64,000 bases of DNA, taken from Bacteroidales bacterium. Lineage in GTDB: Bacteria > Bacteroidota > Bacteroidia > Bacteroidales > F082. Positions 9,443 to 18,590 of this stretch are shown here, piece after piece. The notes under the pieces are model-generated. The model ran no database searches. It worked only from the letters and a program-made list of their open reading frames with translations, and was not told the origin of the DNA. Location: contig JAFXLL010000014.1 of assembly GCA_017531225.1 (NCBI GenBank), positions 221,190 to 285,189 of the forward strand, in the 5' to 3' direction. A program made the position numbers and the translations under genes. Each line of letters starts with the position of its first letter. Position 1 is the first letter of the stretch.

Positions 9443-10807
9443 ATGAAGAAAAATCTACGCTTATTAATGACGGCAATATTGATGGCCGTTTTTGGCATTG
9501 TCAACGCTTCTGAGGCCACTTGGTATGGCTATGCTTTGTACACCACAAATGGGGCAAGTTGGCAAAATCATTTCATTAGTTTCAATACGCAGAATCCCAA
9601 TACGGTCCAGGAAGCGTCTGAGACGTTGCCTACCATTTGGGCCGCCACTTATTTGGATGGATATGTGTGGTTTGTCACTCAAACAAGAAGCCTATGTAAG
9701 GCTCCTTTTGATGAAGTGACACAGACTATTGGTGCTTATGAAACCGTAGTGCAGCAATTGGAACAATACAATTTGTATATTGATATGGCATATAATCCTG
9801 TAGATGGGATGATGTATTATCTATGTCAAGACAGTCAATATAATTGTTATCTGAAACGCTCCAGTCTCACAGCACCATCAGAGGTGGAAGTTATTGGAAT
9901 GTTTAACGTAAAAATATGGGCTTTTGCTATCAATGCTGAGGGACAGGCCTACGGCGTTGCTTACGAGGGCGGTAACATACACGAAATAAACCTCAACGAT
10001 GCCACTACCACTGTAGTTGGACCTACAGGCAAAGAGGTGTGGTACACGCAGAGTATGGCTTTTGACTTTGAAACCGGCGAGCTTTTTTGGGCACAGTTTG
10101 CCACCACAGAAGACCATGGTTTTTATCAGGTGAACACCACAACAGGTGAAGCCACTTTGATCGGCGAGATTGGTGCTGGAACTCAGCTTGCAGGTTTGTT
10201 CATGGTGTCGGAAACGACTCCAATTGAGCCTGAAATCATCGATGAGATCTATGTGGAAGGCTTCACTGCTCCTGTTTGGGGTGAGCATCCCGACTTCGAA
10301 TTGGAGGTGGCATTAGATGCCCATTATTCAATTGATGCAGTTGATTGGCTATGGTCGGATGGCATTAACAATGGTGCTCTTACAGAAGAGGATGTTTTCA
10401 ACAATGAAAATATGGCGTATTACATGGTGATTACTCTCTCTCCAGAAGAGGGATATTGTTTTACTGACGAGACGACAGTCTTTTATAACGGAGACTCTTC
10501 GCCGTTGGCAGAAGGCTATGTTATTGCTATGGGTAAATTCATGGCATCGACTATCAATTATTATGTAACCGATCCTACCATTGGCATTGCCGAACAAACA
10601 GCCGAAACTATTGCACTATGGCCTAATCCAGCGACAGACAATCTTTATTTGGATGTCATGGATGGCGCAATCATCAGCGTTTTCGACATAACAGGTCGTA
10701 TGGTGAAGCAGGAGCGTTACGAAGGCAAAATCGATGTGAGCGACTTGGTTCCCGGACTTTATGCCGTCAAAGCTGAAGGTGTTACGGTAAGATTCGTGAA
10801 GGAATAA
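9443..10807 (+). CDS. Secreted T9SS type A sorting-domain protein
   Basis: 454-residue exported protein. A Sec signal peptide ends near residue 22 (IVNA). A strand-rich, propeller-like region (about 25-260) has repeated aromatic motifs such as WAATYLDGYVWFVTQ and FDFETGELFWAQF. A second strand-rich segment follows (about 270-385). The last 70 residues are a type IX sorting tail: LWPNPATDNLYLDV, SVFDITGRMV, GLYAVKAEG and a short basic end. The protein should cross the outer membrane by T9SS and be released or attached. No catalytic motif is recognised. A weak TAnnTTTG-like element (TATTATTG, one mismatch) lies at 9415-9422. Confidence 0.88.
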   Translation: MKKNLRLLMTAILMAVFGIVNASEATWYGYALYTTNGASWQNHFISFNTQNPNTVQEASETLPTIWAATYLDGYVWFVTQTRSLCKAPFDEVTQTIGAYETVVQQLEQYNLYIDMAYNPVDGMMYYLCQDSQYNCYLKRSSLTAPSEVEVIGMFNVKIWAFAINAEGQAYGVAYEGGNIHEINLNDATTTVVGPTGKEVWYTQSMAFDFETGELFWAQFATTEDHGFYQVNTTTGEATLIGEIGAGTQLAGLFMVSETTPIEPEIIDEIYVEGFTAPVWGEHPDFELEVALDAHYSIDAVDWLWSDGINNGALTEEDVFNNENMAYYMVITLSPEEGYCFTDETTVFYNGDSSPLAEGYVIAMGKFMASTINYYVTDPTIGIAEQTAETIALWPNPATDNLYLDVMDGAIISVFDITGRMVKQERYEGKIDVSDLVPGLYAVKAEGVTVRFVKE

Positions 10808-10830
10808 GTCGATAGCTTTACTTTATAAGG

Positions 10831-10857
10831 AAAACCGCTCGAAAGGGCGGTTTTTTT
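10831..10857 (+). terminator. Rho-independent terminator after the T9SS cargo gene
   Basis: Inverted repeat AAACCGC / GCGGTTT (arms in 10832-10853) with an 8-base loop, followed by a T-run to 10857. It lies about 25 bases beyond the stop. Confidence 0.85.
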
Positions 10858-10890
10858 ATTTATAAATAATAATAATTGGGAAAAAAGCTG

Positions 10891-10898
10891 TACCTTTG
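10891..10898 (+). promoter_or_regulatory. Bacteroidetes -7 element for the kinase-porW-like operon
   Basis: TACCTTTG, an exact TAnnTTTG match, 24 bases before the kinase ATG at 10923. No good -33 element is seen. Confidence 0.6.
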
Positions 10899-10922
10899 CT
10901 CCCAAATACATTCTACTGAAAA

Positions 10923-12095
10923 ATGGCAGACAATATATTCTCAAATTTCGAACCGGCTAACGAAACCACAGTGATTTCGAAAGACTATGACAATATCAAG
11001 CCTTTTTACTCCTCTGTACATGGTTATAGTCGTCTCTTTACTGCTGTATATCAAGGCAAAAAAGTTATTATCAAGACCTTGAAACCTGAGTTTGCACAAG
11101 ATGAACAATGTCGCAAGAACCTGAAGAAGGAATACGAATATACCAGCCAACTTGACAACCGTTTCGTTCGTAGGGCGTTGGGTTTCGAGTCCATCCAAGG
11201 CCTGGGCGAAAGCATTATTCTGGAATACATCGATGGCAAGTCGCTGGCCGAACATGTGCGTGTGGGAACACTTAACGAGAAACAGGTCAAGAGCGTGATC
11301 GTGGACCTTTGCGACGGCTTGAATTATATGCATCGTAACGGCATCATTCATTGTGATCTTAAACCAGAAAATGTTCTGATTACGACGAACGACCTTAGGG
11401 TTAAAATCATCGATATAGGTCTGCCTGAGACGAACTACAAGACCGACCATGAATTGCTGATCAAAGAGAATGAGTTCATCGCTCCTGAATTGTTCAAAGG
11501 CGAAGAGGCTGATCCTCGCTCGGATGTGTATTCCTTGGGCAAGATCATCGAATTCATTATCGCGCGCAACATGCTTAACCAGTTCTCGAATGTGGCTACT
11601 CATTGTACCCAATTCTCTCGCGAGCAACGTTTCGACAACATCCTCGCTGTGAAGTCGGAGATCACTAAGGGCTGTTCCTACTTGAAGCTGGTGCTGTTGG
11701 CAGCCGCTTTGATCATCTTAGGTGTCATTGCATACATCTACATTCCGAAGATTGTCGAAAAGTCGAGAGCTGAGAAAGCAGCTCGTCTTTCGGTAGAGTT
11801 CCACCATGAGTTGGATAAGATCAATGCCGAGACGGGCACATTGTGCGAGAAATACAAACTAACCTCACTGGATGAGCCTGTTGCCGTACCTGCTGCATGG
11901 AGGGAAGACAGCCTTCGTTACCGTCAGCAACTGGAGCGCTTTTGGTCGGTCGACAGTTTGAATCGAGTAGCGGTTGAAACGCTCCAACAACAGAAGCAAG
12001 CCATCACCGTAAGCCGTCAACGCGACTTCGACGCCCTGAAACAAGCCCAAATCCTTCAGGCTGCCGACAGCCTTGTCAATCAACAAACCAACTAA
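10923..12095 (+). CDS. Membrane-anchored atypical Ser/Thr protein kinase
   Basis: 390 residues. A Hanks-type kinase domain (about 30-245) is followed by one membrane helix (about 254-275) and a short periplasmic coiled-coil region. The Lys of VIIKTLK (K51) fits the ATP lysine. The catalytic loop is HCDLKPEN at 143-150 (Cys in place of the usual Arg). The metal motif reads DIG at 164-166 instead of DFG, and APE is present at 187-189. The Gly-rich loop is not evident. It may therefore be a weakly active or regulatory kinase. The next genes encode a PorW-like lipoprotein and bactofilin, so a link to cell-envelope or secretion control is plausible but inferred. Confidence 0.85.
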   Translation: MADNIFSNFEPANETTVISKDYDNIKPFYSSVHGYSRLFTAVYQGKKVIIKTLKPEFAQDEQCRKNLKKEYEYTSQLDNRFVRRALGFESIQGLGESIILEYIDGKSLAEHVRVGTLNEKQVKSVIVDLCDGLNYMHRNGIIHCDLKPENVLITTNDLRVKIIDIGLPETNYKTDHELLIKENEFIAPELFKGEEADPRSDVYSLGKIIEFIIARNMLNQFSNVATHCTQFSREQRFDNILAVKSEITKGCSYLKLVLLAAALIILGVIAYIYIPKIVEKSRAEKAARLSVEFHHELDKINAETGTLCEKYKLTSLDEPVAVPAAWREDSLRYRQQLERFWSVDSLNRVAVETLQQQKQAITVSRQRDFDALKQAQILQAADSLVNQQTN

Positions 12096-12107
12096 AAGGA
12101 ATTCGAC

Positions 12108-14768
12108 GTGTTGAGAAATCATAGATTATTTGTTCCGATAGCCCTAACGGCCTTGATGTTGCTTTTGGTCGGTTGTTCCACCAAAAAGAACACCTTTACG
12201 CGTCGTGTCTTCCACAACTTGACTAGCCATTACAACGTGTATTGGAATGGAGAGTATAGTCTTAAGGAAGGTGACAATCAGCTGAAGCAAAACGTCAAGG
12301 ACGATTACACCAAGATGTTGCGAGTGTATAATTATGGCACCAAAGCCAACGCCATGTCCCTTAACTCGCAGATGGACCGCGCTTTGCAGAAGACTTCCGT
12401 CTGTGTGCAGAAACACTCTATGAAATTCAATGGCAAGGAACGTGTGCGTTGGATCGACGATGCCTATCTGGTCATGGCCAAGGCACATTTCTTCAAACAG
12501 GATTACATCCCCGCCAAACGCACATTCGAATTTGTGAGCACAGAGTACTATTACAACGATATCGCATTAGTGTCGAATATGTGGCTCGTGAAGCTCTATA
12601 TTGAGACGCAGCAATATTCGAAGGCCATCGCCATGATCGAGCAGCTTCAGGCAAAGTCGGCAGGCGTAAAAAAACTTCCTAAAGAGTTCTACCGTAACTT
12701 CGAGCTCACTGTGGCCGACTATTATATCGCCATCAAGGATTATCGCAAGGCCATTGACTACCTGAAGTCGGGCATGTTGCATACCAATGATCGTGATATG
12801 CAGACCCGTTGCATGTTCATCCTCGGTCAAATCTATGCGGAACTCGGCGATAGTAAACATGCCACCGAATGGTTTAAGAAGGTTACCCGGAGAGACCCGC
12901 CATACGAGATGCTGTTCGAAGCCAAGATGAGCATGGCCAGAATGGGCTCTTCAGGCAACGCCAAAGAACTCTACAAGATGCTCAACAAGATGTTGAACGA
13001 AACCAAGAACGAAGAGTATATCGACCGTATTTACTTCGCTATGGCAGAATTGGCCTTGCGTGAAGGCGATGTGAACAAGGCCATTGGTTTCTACGGAGAG
13101 TCGGTTGCGGCAGCAACTTCCAACAACGCCCAACGCGCCAACTCTGCCCTTAAAGTTGCTGCCATCCTGTTTGATCGCAATGAATACGAACTGGCTCAGG
13201 CTTATTACGATACCGCCGTCATGGCGTTGGATAAAAACACCTATGTCGGTTATGACAGCATCCTCAATATATCGAATACGTTGAACGATTTGGTGCTGAA
13301 CCTTACGGTGATTCGTGACCAAGACAGCCTGCTGAGAGTGGCTGATATGGATTCCGTTAGCCGCATCAAACTGATCGATCAAATCATCGCCGACGTTATC
13401 GAACAGGAACAGATTGAGAAAGAAAGACAGGAATATGAGGAACAGATGGCCTTGATGGGTGGTGCCGTAGGCAACACTTCGGTTACCGATGATGGTACCA
13501 AAGGAGGAAGCTGGTATTTCTACAACGCAACAGCATTGCGAAACGGTTTCAGTGACTTCTCCAAGAAATGGGGTATGCGAAAACTCGAAGACAACTGGCG
13601 TATTTCAGACAAACGCAACATCAATAGTGGTGGCTTGAGCGACGACTTTGGTGGTGGTGGCTTTGATTCCGACGACGAGGAAGAAAGCGACACGATATCC
13701 GAGAATCTCACTAACCACGACAGAGGGTTCTATCTGGTCGACCTCCCCTTTACCGAGGAACAGAAGGAAGAGGCCCATAGACGCATTGCTGAGGCTTTGT
13801 ACAACGTCGGTTTCATTTATTTCAACCAACTCTCCGATTACCCACGTTCCATTGACGCTTATGAAGACTTGGACACCCGTTATCCTGGCAATGAGAACGA
13901 ACTCCCGGCTTGGTATGCCCTTTACAAGATGAATAAGGATATTGGGAACATGGATAAGTCTGATGACTATAAAAACCGCATCTTGAGTAAGTATCCTGAG
14001 TCGAGCTATGCCAAGTTCATCCTTGATCCCAATTACTATAAGACACTCAATGACAATGCAACTCAGGCTTCGGCGCTCTATACCAAGACCTACGAAGCTT
14101 ACCAGCAGGGGCAGTACTACCGTGTGAGGATGAACGCTGAGCGGGCACTTGATCTCTATGCTACCGACACGGCTTTTGCACCGCGTTTCGCCTTGCTTGA
14201 CGCCATTGCACGTGGCCGTCTCGAAACGGTTGATACCATGGCATACGCCTTGCTCAATGTGGTGAGGTCTTATCCCGGCAGTAGCATCCGCGGCTATGCC
14301 ATGACGCTACTGGAGAACATCAACGAAGAATACCATCTGGGCATTGACCTGGCTGGCATGATCGACAGCAAGGGTGGAGTAATTGAAGAAAAGCCCAAGT
14401 CACCATACGTTTATTCACCTGACTCGAAACACTTGGTGGTCATCGTGTTCAACCCGAAGAAGGTCAGAACAGAACCGCTAAAGGTGCGTATCACTGACTT
14501 CAATAAGAAAGAATACCGATTCAAGAATTTTGAGATGAGGAACTTAATGTTTGGCGAAGAAAAGATGCTGGTCTCCTTGAGCGAGTTTGAAAACGAAAAA
14601 GAAGCAAAAGACTATATTACCTCAATGTTCCTGACGGATTACGTGTTTGGCGGACTTGACAAGAACGAATATTCGGTGTTGCCTATCTCCGTTGATAACT
14701 ATGGCGCGTTCTACAAGGAGAAGAAGGTGGATGAATACAAGGCATTTTTAGAAGAAAATTCAAAATAA
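12108..14768 (+). CDS. porW: PorW/SprE-like TPR lipoprotein of type IX secretion
   Basis: 886-residue lipoprotein with signal MLRNHRLFVPIALTALMLLL and lipidated Cys23 in VGC. The start is GTG at 12108, or TTG one codon later, with AAAAGGA just upstream. The N-terminus (CSTKKNTFTRRVFHNLTSHYN) resembles PorW/SprE, outer-membrane lipoproteins needed for T9SS and gliding. The body is mostly tetratricopeptide repeats (about 125-420 and 560-680), split by an acidic Gly/Asp-rich stretch near 505-530. The C-terminal 130 residues are strand-rich. T9SS cargo nearby (9443-10807) supports the call. The family is likely; the exact ortholog is less sure. Confidence 0.75.
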   Translation: MLRNHRLFVPIALTALMLLLVGCSTKKNTFTRRVFHNLTSHYNVYWNGEYSLKEGDNQLKQNVKDDYTKMLRVYNYGTKANAMSLNSQMDRALQKTSVCVQKHSMKFNGKERVRWIDDAYLVMAKAHFFKQDYIPAKRTFEFVSTEYYYNDIALVSNMWLVKLYIETQQYSKAIAMIEQLQAKSAGVKKLPKEFYRNFELTVADYYIAIKDYRKAIDYLKSGMLHTNDRDMQTRCMFILGQIYAELGDSKHATEWFKKVTRRDPPYEMLFEAKMSMARMGSSGNAKELYKMLNKMLNETKNEEYIDRIYFAMAELALREGDVNKAIGFYGESVAAATSNNAQRANSALKVAAILFDRNEYELAQAYYDTAVMALDKNTYVGYDSILNISNTLNDLVLNLTVIRDQDSLLRVADMDSVSRIKLIDQIIADVIEQEQIEKERQEYEEQMALMGGAVGNTSVTDDGTKGGSWYFYNATALRNGFSDFSKKWGMRKLEDNWRISDKRNINSGGLSDDFGGGGFDSDDEEESDTISENLTNHDRGFYLVDLPFTEEQKEEAHRRIAEALYNVGFIYFNQLSDYPRSIDAYEDLDTRYPGNENELPAWYALYKMNKDIGNMDKSDDYKNRILSKYPESSYAKFILDPNYYKTLNDNATQASALYTKTYEAYQQGQYYRVRMNAERALDLYATDTAFAPRFALLDAIARGRLETVDTMAYALLNVVRSYPGSSIRGYAMTLLENINEEYHLGIDLAGMIDSKGGVIEEKPKSPYVYSPDSKHLVVIVFNPKKVRTEPLKVRITDFNKKEYRFKNFEMRNLMFGEEKMLVSLSEFENEKEAKDYITSMFLTDYVFGGLDKNEYSVLPISVDNYGAFYKEKKVDEYKAFLEENSK

Positions 14769-14774
14769 AATATT

Positions 14775-15122
14775 ATGGAATCTCCGGCAAGAAATCTAAT
14801 TGGTAAAGGTACCGTCATCAAGGGTGACGTGGAATCGAGTGGTGACATTCGTGTAGATGGTCATCTGATTGGCTCATTGAAGTCGAACGGTAAGATTGTC
14901 ATCGGTCAAACCGGTGTGGTGGAAGGTGACTTGACATGCAAGCAGGCCGACATCTCAGGTGTGGTGAAGGGTTTGCTGAAGTGTGAGGAACTCACCTCGC
15001 TTAAATCCACCTCGAGAGTTGAGGTTGACTTGGTGACAAAACAGCTGCTCATTGAGGTTGGCGCCATCTTTACAGGCAAGTGCCAGATGTCGCAGTCAGC
15101 AGCACCTCAACCAGAAAAATAA
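14775..15122 (+). CDS. Bactofilin (polymer-forming cytoskeletal protein)
   Basis: 115 residues, essentially one bactofilin domain (about 8-105) made of short beta-helix turns (IKGDVESSGDIRVDGHLIGSL and similar). Bactofilins self-assemble into filaments without nucleotide and scaffold cell-wall or envelope complexes. The short tails leave no membrane anchor. It starts 6 bases after the PorW-like stop. This neighbourhood suggests it may organise envelope machinery, but no direct function can be read from sequence. Confidence 0.9.
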   Translation: MESPARNLIGKGTVIKGDVESSGDIRVDGHLIGSLKSNGKIVIGQTGVVEGDLTCKQADISGVVKGLLKCEELTSLKSTSRVEVDLVTKQLLIEVGAIFTGKCQMSQSAAPQPEK

Positions 15123-15146
15123 CAAGATAATTTAGATCGATATTAT

Positions 15147-16031
15147 ATGATAAAAGCCTTTGTTTTTCCTGGGCAAGGTGCCCAGTTTGTAGGTATGGGA
15201 AAAGATCTTTTCGACCAATCGTCGAAAGCGAAAGAGATGTTCCATAAAGCAAATAAGATATTAGGATTCAAGATTACCGATATGATGTTTGACGGGACCG
15301 ACGAGGATCTTCGCCAAACGAAGGTCACACAGCCCGCTATCTTCCTTCACTCGGTCATACTTGCCTCAGTGCTCGAAGACTTCGATCCCAGCATGGTCGC
15401 AGGTCATTCACTTGGTGAATTCTCAGCTTTGGTCGCCAACAAAGTATTGACTTTTGAAGATGGTTTGAAACTGGTGGCTAAGCGTGCCAATGCCATGCAG
15501 AAGGCTTGCGAAATACAGCCTGGTACTATGGCTGCGGTGATCGGCATGGAAGATGATCAAGTGGAGAAAATCTGCGCTTCCATCAGCGATAAAGTGGTCG
15601 TTCCAGCCAACTACAACTCTCCTGGACAAATCGTCATTTCTGGCTCTATTGAAGGCGTGGAAAAGGCCTCTGAGATGCTCAAGGAAGCTGGTGCCAAGCG
15701 TGTGCTGCCGCTGAAAGTGGGTGGCGCATTCCATAGCCCATTGATGGAACCCGCTCGTGTGGAGCTGGCCGAAGCCATCAACGAAACCAAGTTCAACCCT
15801 GGCATCTGCCCGATTTACCAAAACGTCACCGGTCAATCAGTCACCGATCCTGAGATCATCAAGAAGAACCTGGTGGCCCAGCTGACTTCACCGGTACGTT
15901 GGACCCAGACCATGCTCAACATGATTGCCAACGGCCTCAACAGCGTGGTGGAGGTCGGTCCTGGCACCGTACTCCAAGGCCTCTTCAAGAAGGTGGATCG
16001 TAACCTTGAAATGTCAAGCGCTTCCATCTGA
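15147..16031 (+). CDS. fabD: Malonyl-CoA:ACP transacylase FabD
   Basis: Moves malonyl from CoA to acyl carrier protein to feed fatty-acid elongation. It has 294 residues, normal for FabD. The N-terminal oxyanion motif GQGAQ is present, as are the nucleophile elbow GHSLGE (Ser88) and the downstream catalytic His in GGAFHSPLM (near 196). Its stop overlaps the start of the S41 protease by one base (TGATG). Other fab genes are not in the window. Confidence 0.97.
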   Translation: MIKAFVFPGQGAQFVGMGKDLFDQSSKAKEMFHKANKILGFKITDMMFDGTDEDLRQTKVTQPAIFLHSVILASVLEDFDPSMVAGHSLGEFSALVANKVLTFEDGLKLVAKRANAMQKACEIQPGTMAAVIGMEDDQVEKICASISDKVVVPANYNSPGQIVISGSIEGVEKASEMLKEAGAKRVLPLKVGGAFHSPLMEPARVELAEAINETKFNPGICPIYQNVTGQSVTDPEIIKKNLVAQLTSPVRWTQTMLNMIANGLNSVVEVGPGTVLQGLFKKVDRNLEMSSASI

Positions 16032-17623
16032 TGGGACAGGATAAAAGCCCCAAGGGCTTCTATATGTTTGTGATCCTCGGTGTCATCATAGGCACCTTGG
16101 TCAGCCTTGTCAGCCAGAGTATAATGCTCAAACGGCAGCCTAAGGTGATTGCGGCGAGCAAGTTCGACGAGGTGATGTACTATATTAATAATGTGTATGT
16201 CGACACCGTCAAATCCTCCGACTTGGAGGAAGAGGCCATTGTGGCCATGATGGATGAACTTGACCCGCATAGCCAGTACATCTCTTTGGAGGAGTTCAAC
16301 ACTGTTAATGATCCGCTGTTAGGCAGTTTTGAGGGCATCGGCGTGCAGTTCCGCATCGTAGAGGACACGGTAGCCATTGTCAACACTATCAAGGGCGGCC
16401 CATCCGAGAAAGTCGGCATCATGGCGGGCGACCGTATCGTTTACGTGGACGATTCGCTCGTTGCTGGCGTCAAGATCAAGAACGAAGGGGTGATGCGCCT
16501 GCTGAAAGGCCCCAAGGGCTCTAAAGTCAAGGTGAAGAATTACCGTAGAGGCGTCAGCGATTTGCTTGAATTCACTATCACCCGTGACGTCATCCCGACC
16601 TATAGCGTCGATGTGGCTTACATGCTCGACAAGGAGACAGGATACATTAAGCTGAGCAAGTTTTCAGCTACTACCCATAAAGAGTTTGTCAATGCCGCCA
16701 AGAAGCTGAAAGAAGCTGGAATGACGAAACTGGTGTTCGATTTGCGTGGCAACTCAGGTGGTTATCTGAACGAAGCGGTAGAAATTGCCGATGAGTTCTT
16801 GACCAAAGGCAGCTTGGTGGTCTTCACCGAAGGGCGTCAACGGCCACGTTACACCTATTTTGCCCGTAAAAAAGGCCTACTCGAGACTATGCCCGTTGTG
16901 GTGTTGATTGACGGTGAGTCGGCCAGTGCCAGCGAGATTGTGGCGGGTGCCTTACAAGACAATGATCGTGGTACCATTGTGGGTCGCCGATCGTTTGGCA
17001 AGGGCTTGGTGCAGGAGCAGATCATGCTGAGCGACAAGTCGGCCATCCGTGTCACGGTGGCGCGTTATTATACGCCTACGGGACGTTGCATCCAGAAACC
17101 ATTTACTGGCGATAGGGAGGACTACCTCTTTGAGTCGTACGAGCGTTATGAGAACGGCGAGCTGTTCTCGGCCGATAGCATCCATTTTGCGGATTCATTG
17201 AAGTATTATACGCCCCAAGGCAAGGTGGTGTATGGCGGCGGTGGCATCATGCCTGATGTGTATGTGCCGCTTGTCAATGATAGCACAGAGTATTATTTCA
17301 ATAGGATCACCAACACGGGTGTCCTTTATCAATATGCTTTCGATTATTGCGACAGTCATCGTCAGGAGTTGGCCAAGTACAAGACCGTGGCGGATTTTGA
17401 CAAGTCGTTCCACGTTACCGATGCCATGTTTGCCGAGTTGGTGAAACGTGCAGAGGCTAAAGGCTTGAAAGGCAATGAGCAAGAGAAGCAGGTGGCACGT
17501 AGGGAAGCCGACATCTTGCTGAAGGCTTATATTGCTCGTGACTTGTTCGACGAAGAGGGTTTTTATCCGATTTATCGTGCCATGGATGACGTGCTCCAGA
17601 AGGCTTTGGAGGTGCTGAAATAA
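16031..17623 (+). CDS. S41 C-terminal processing peptidase (CtpA/Prc family)
   Basis: 530-residue periplasmic serine protease anchored by an N-terminal helix (about 11-33). A PDZ domain covers about 100-175. The S41 catalytic core has DLRGNSGGYL (about 237-246), the Ser region DGESASASE (295-302, nucleophile among Ser297-Ser301) and the Lys in RRSFGKG (Lys324). A helical C-terminal region of about 130 residues follows. The start overlaps the fabD stop by one base. Such proteases trim envelope or secreted proteins; the substrate here is unknown. Confidence 0.94.
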   Translation: MGQDKSPKGFYMFVILGVIIGTLVSLVSQSIMLKRQPKVIAASKFDEVMYYINNVYVDTVKSSDLEEEAIVAMMDELDPHSQYISLEEFNTVNDPLLGSFEGIGVQFRIVEDTVAIVNTIKGGPSEKVGIMAGDRIVYVDDSLVAGVKIKNEGVMRLLKGPKGSKVKVKNYRRGVSDLLEFTITRDVIPTYSVDVAYMLDKETGYIKLSKFSATTHKEFVNAAKKLKEAGMTKLVFDLRGNSGGYLNEAVEIADEFLTKGSLVVFTEGRQRPRYTYFARKKGLLETMPVVVLIDGESASASEIVAGALQDNDRGTIVGRRSFGKGLVQEQIMLSDKSAIRVTVARYYTPTGRCIQKPFTGDREDYLFESYERYENGELFSADSIHFADSLKYYTPQGKVVYGGGGIMPDVYVPLVNDSTEYYFNRITNTGVLYQYAFDYCDSHRQELAKYKTVADFDKSFHVTDAMFAELVKRAEAKGLKGNEQEKQVARREADILLKAYIARDLFDEEGFYPIYRAMDDVLQKALEVLK

Positions 17624-17662
17624 AAAAATCGCATTAATAATCGTCAGTTAATATAAAATTTG

Positions 17663-17670
17663 TATTTTTG
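17663..17670 (+). promoter_or_regulatory. Bacteroidetes -7 element for DUF177-rpmF
   Basis: TATTTTTG, an exact TAnnTTTG match. It lies inside the longest possible reading frame of the next gene, which supports the later ATG at 17690 as the true start. Confidence 0.65.
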
Positions 17671-17689
17671 CAGCCCGATTTTTAGGCAA

Positions 17690-18214
17690 ATGGAAAAGGA
17701 AAACGAATTCTTGATCCCTGTCAGCGGCCTTGCCCTGGGTGTTCACAACTTCAAGTTTGACATCAAGGACGATTTCTTTGCCGACTTGGACTATTCCGAG
17801 GTGAAGCATGCCGAGGTGATGGTGGATCTGGAAGTGGTAAGGGAAGAGTTGATGATGACGCTGAACTTCCATATCGAAGGCAAGGTTGAGGTTCCTTGTG
17901 ACCGCTGCGCTGACGAGTTCTTCATCCCGATCCAGAGCGATCAGGTGTTTTACATCAAGATCGGCGCCGAAGAGGTCGAGGAATCAGACGACGTGGTCGC
18001 CGTGCCTGCTGAGGAGCACGCATACGACATCCGTTCTTTGGTTTATGAATACATCATCCTATCGATACCGATCCATCGGGTTCATCCCGAAGGCGAGTGC
18101 AATCCGAAGGTGATCGCAATGCTTTCTCACGACGAGGAACCCTTTGACGAGGAAGCAGCGGCAACGGATCCCCGGTGGGCGGCTTTGAAGGATGTCAACA
18201 TTGAAGACAATTAA
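17690..18214 (+). CDS. DUF177 (YceD-like) protein paired with rpmF
   Basis: 174-residue cytosolic protein of the DUF177/YceD family, found next to rpmF in many bacteria and linked in some studies to 23S rRNA processing. The characteristic motif CDRCADEF is at about 66-73. The rest is acidic (for example EVEESDDVVAVPAEEHAYDIRSLVYEY). I set the start at ATG 17690 because the upstream in-frame sequence covers the promoter at 17663-17670. rpmF begins 34 bases after its stop. Confidence 0.9.
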   Translation: MEKENEFLIPVSGLALGVHNFKFDIKDDFFADLDYSEVKHAEVMVDLEVVREELMMTLNFHIEGKVEVPCDRCADEFFIPIQSDQVFYIKIGAEEVEESDDVVAVPAEEHAYDIRSLVYEYIILSIPIHRVHPEGECNPKVIAMLSHDEEPFDEEAAATDPRWAALKDVNIEDN

Positions 18215-18248
18215 ACAACTGGTATTAACATTTTAAAATAAAAGTAAA

Positions 18249-18434
18249 ATGGCACATCCTAAACGCAGACAGTCTCACACCAGAGGCGCAAAGAGAAGAA
18301 CGCATTACAAGGCTGAAGTCCCTACACTGGCAGTTTGCCCAGTAACCGGCACCATGCACGTCTATCACAGAGCATATTATGTTGACGGCGACCTTTACTA
18401 CAAAGGAAAGCTTGTCATGGCAGCTAAGCAATAA
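18249..18434 (+). CDS. rpmF: Ribosomal protein bL32
   Basis: 61-residue large-subunit protein. The start MAHPKRRQSHTRGAKRRTH is the L32 signature. Only one Cys (CPVTG) remains, so this is the form lacking a full zinc ribbon. It ends the DUF177-rpmF unit and is followed by a terminator at 18467. The plsX and fabH genes that often follow rpmF are absent here. Confidence 0.98.
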   Translation: MAHPKRRQSHTRGAKRRTHYKAEVPTLAVCPVTGTMHVYHRAYYVDGDLYYKGKLVMAAKQ

Positions 18435-18466
18435 CGGATTTTTTTCATAATCTTTATATTGTTTTT

Positions 18467-18497
18467 CCCCACCAACCATGTGCTGGTGGGGTTTTTT
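18467..18497 (+). terminator. Rho-independent terminator of rpmF
   Basis: Perfect 8-bp stem CCCCACCA (18467-18474) / TGGTGGGG (18484-18491) with a 9-base loop, followed by six T. Confidence 0.88.
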
Positions 18498-18502
18498 GTT
18501 TC

Positions 18503-18582
18503 GCTTATCGAGGTGCCCCAACGGCACTGCATATCTCCCTGCGGGAGATACGCTAGGTGCCTTTTAGGGTACCTCGATAAGC
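18503..18582. repeat. Nested palindromic element between convergent genes
   Basis: Outer arms at 18503-18518 and 18567-18582 (GCTTATCGAGGTGCCC and its complement, one mismatch) enclose two further stems: GGCAC/GTGCC (18523-18527 / 18557-18561) and TATCTCCC/GGGAGATA (18532-18539 / 18543-18550). The 80 bases should fold as one long hairpin. There is no T-run, so this is not a simple terminator; a REP/MITE-like element is more likely. Confidence 0.65.
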
Positions 18583-18590
18583 TTTATGGG

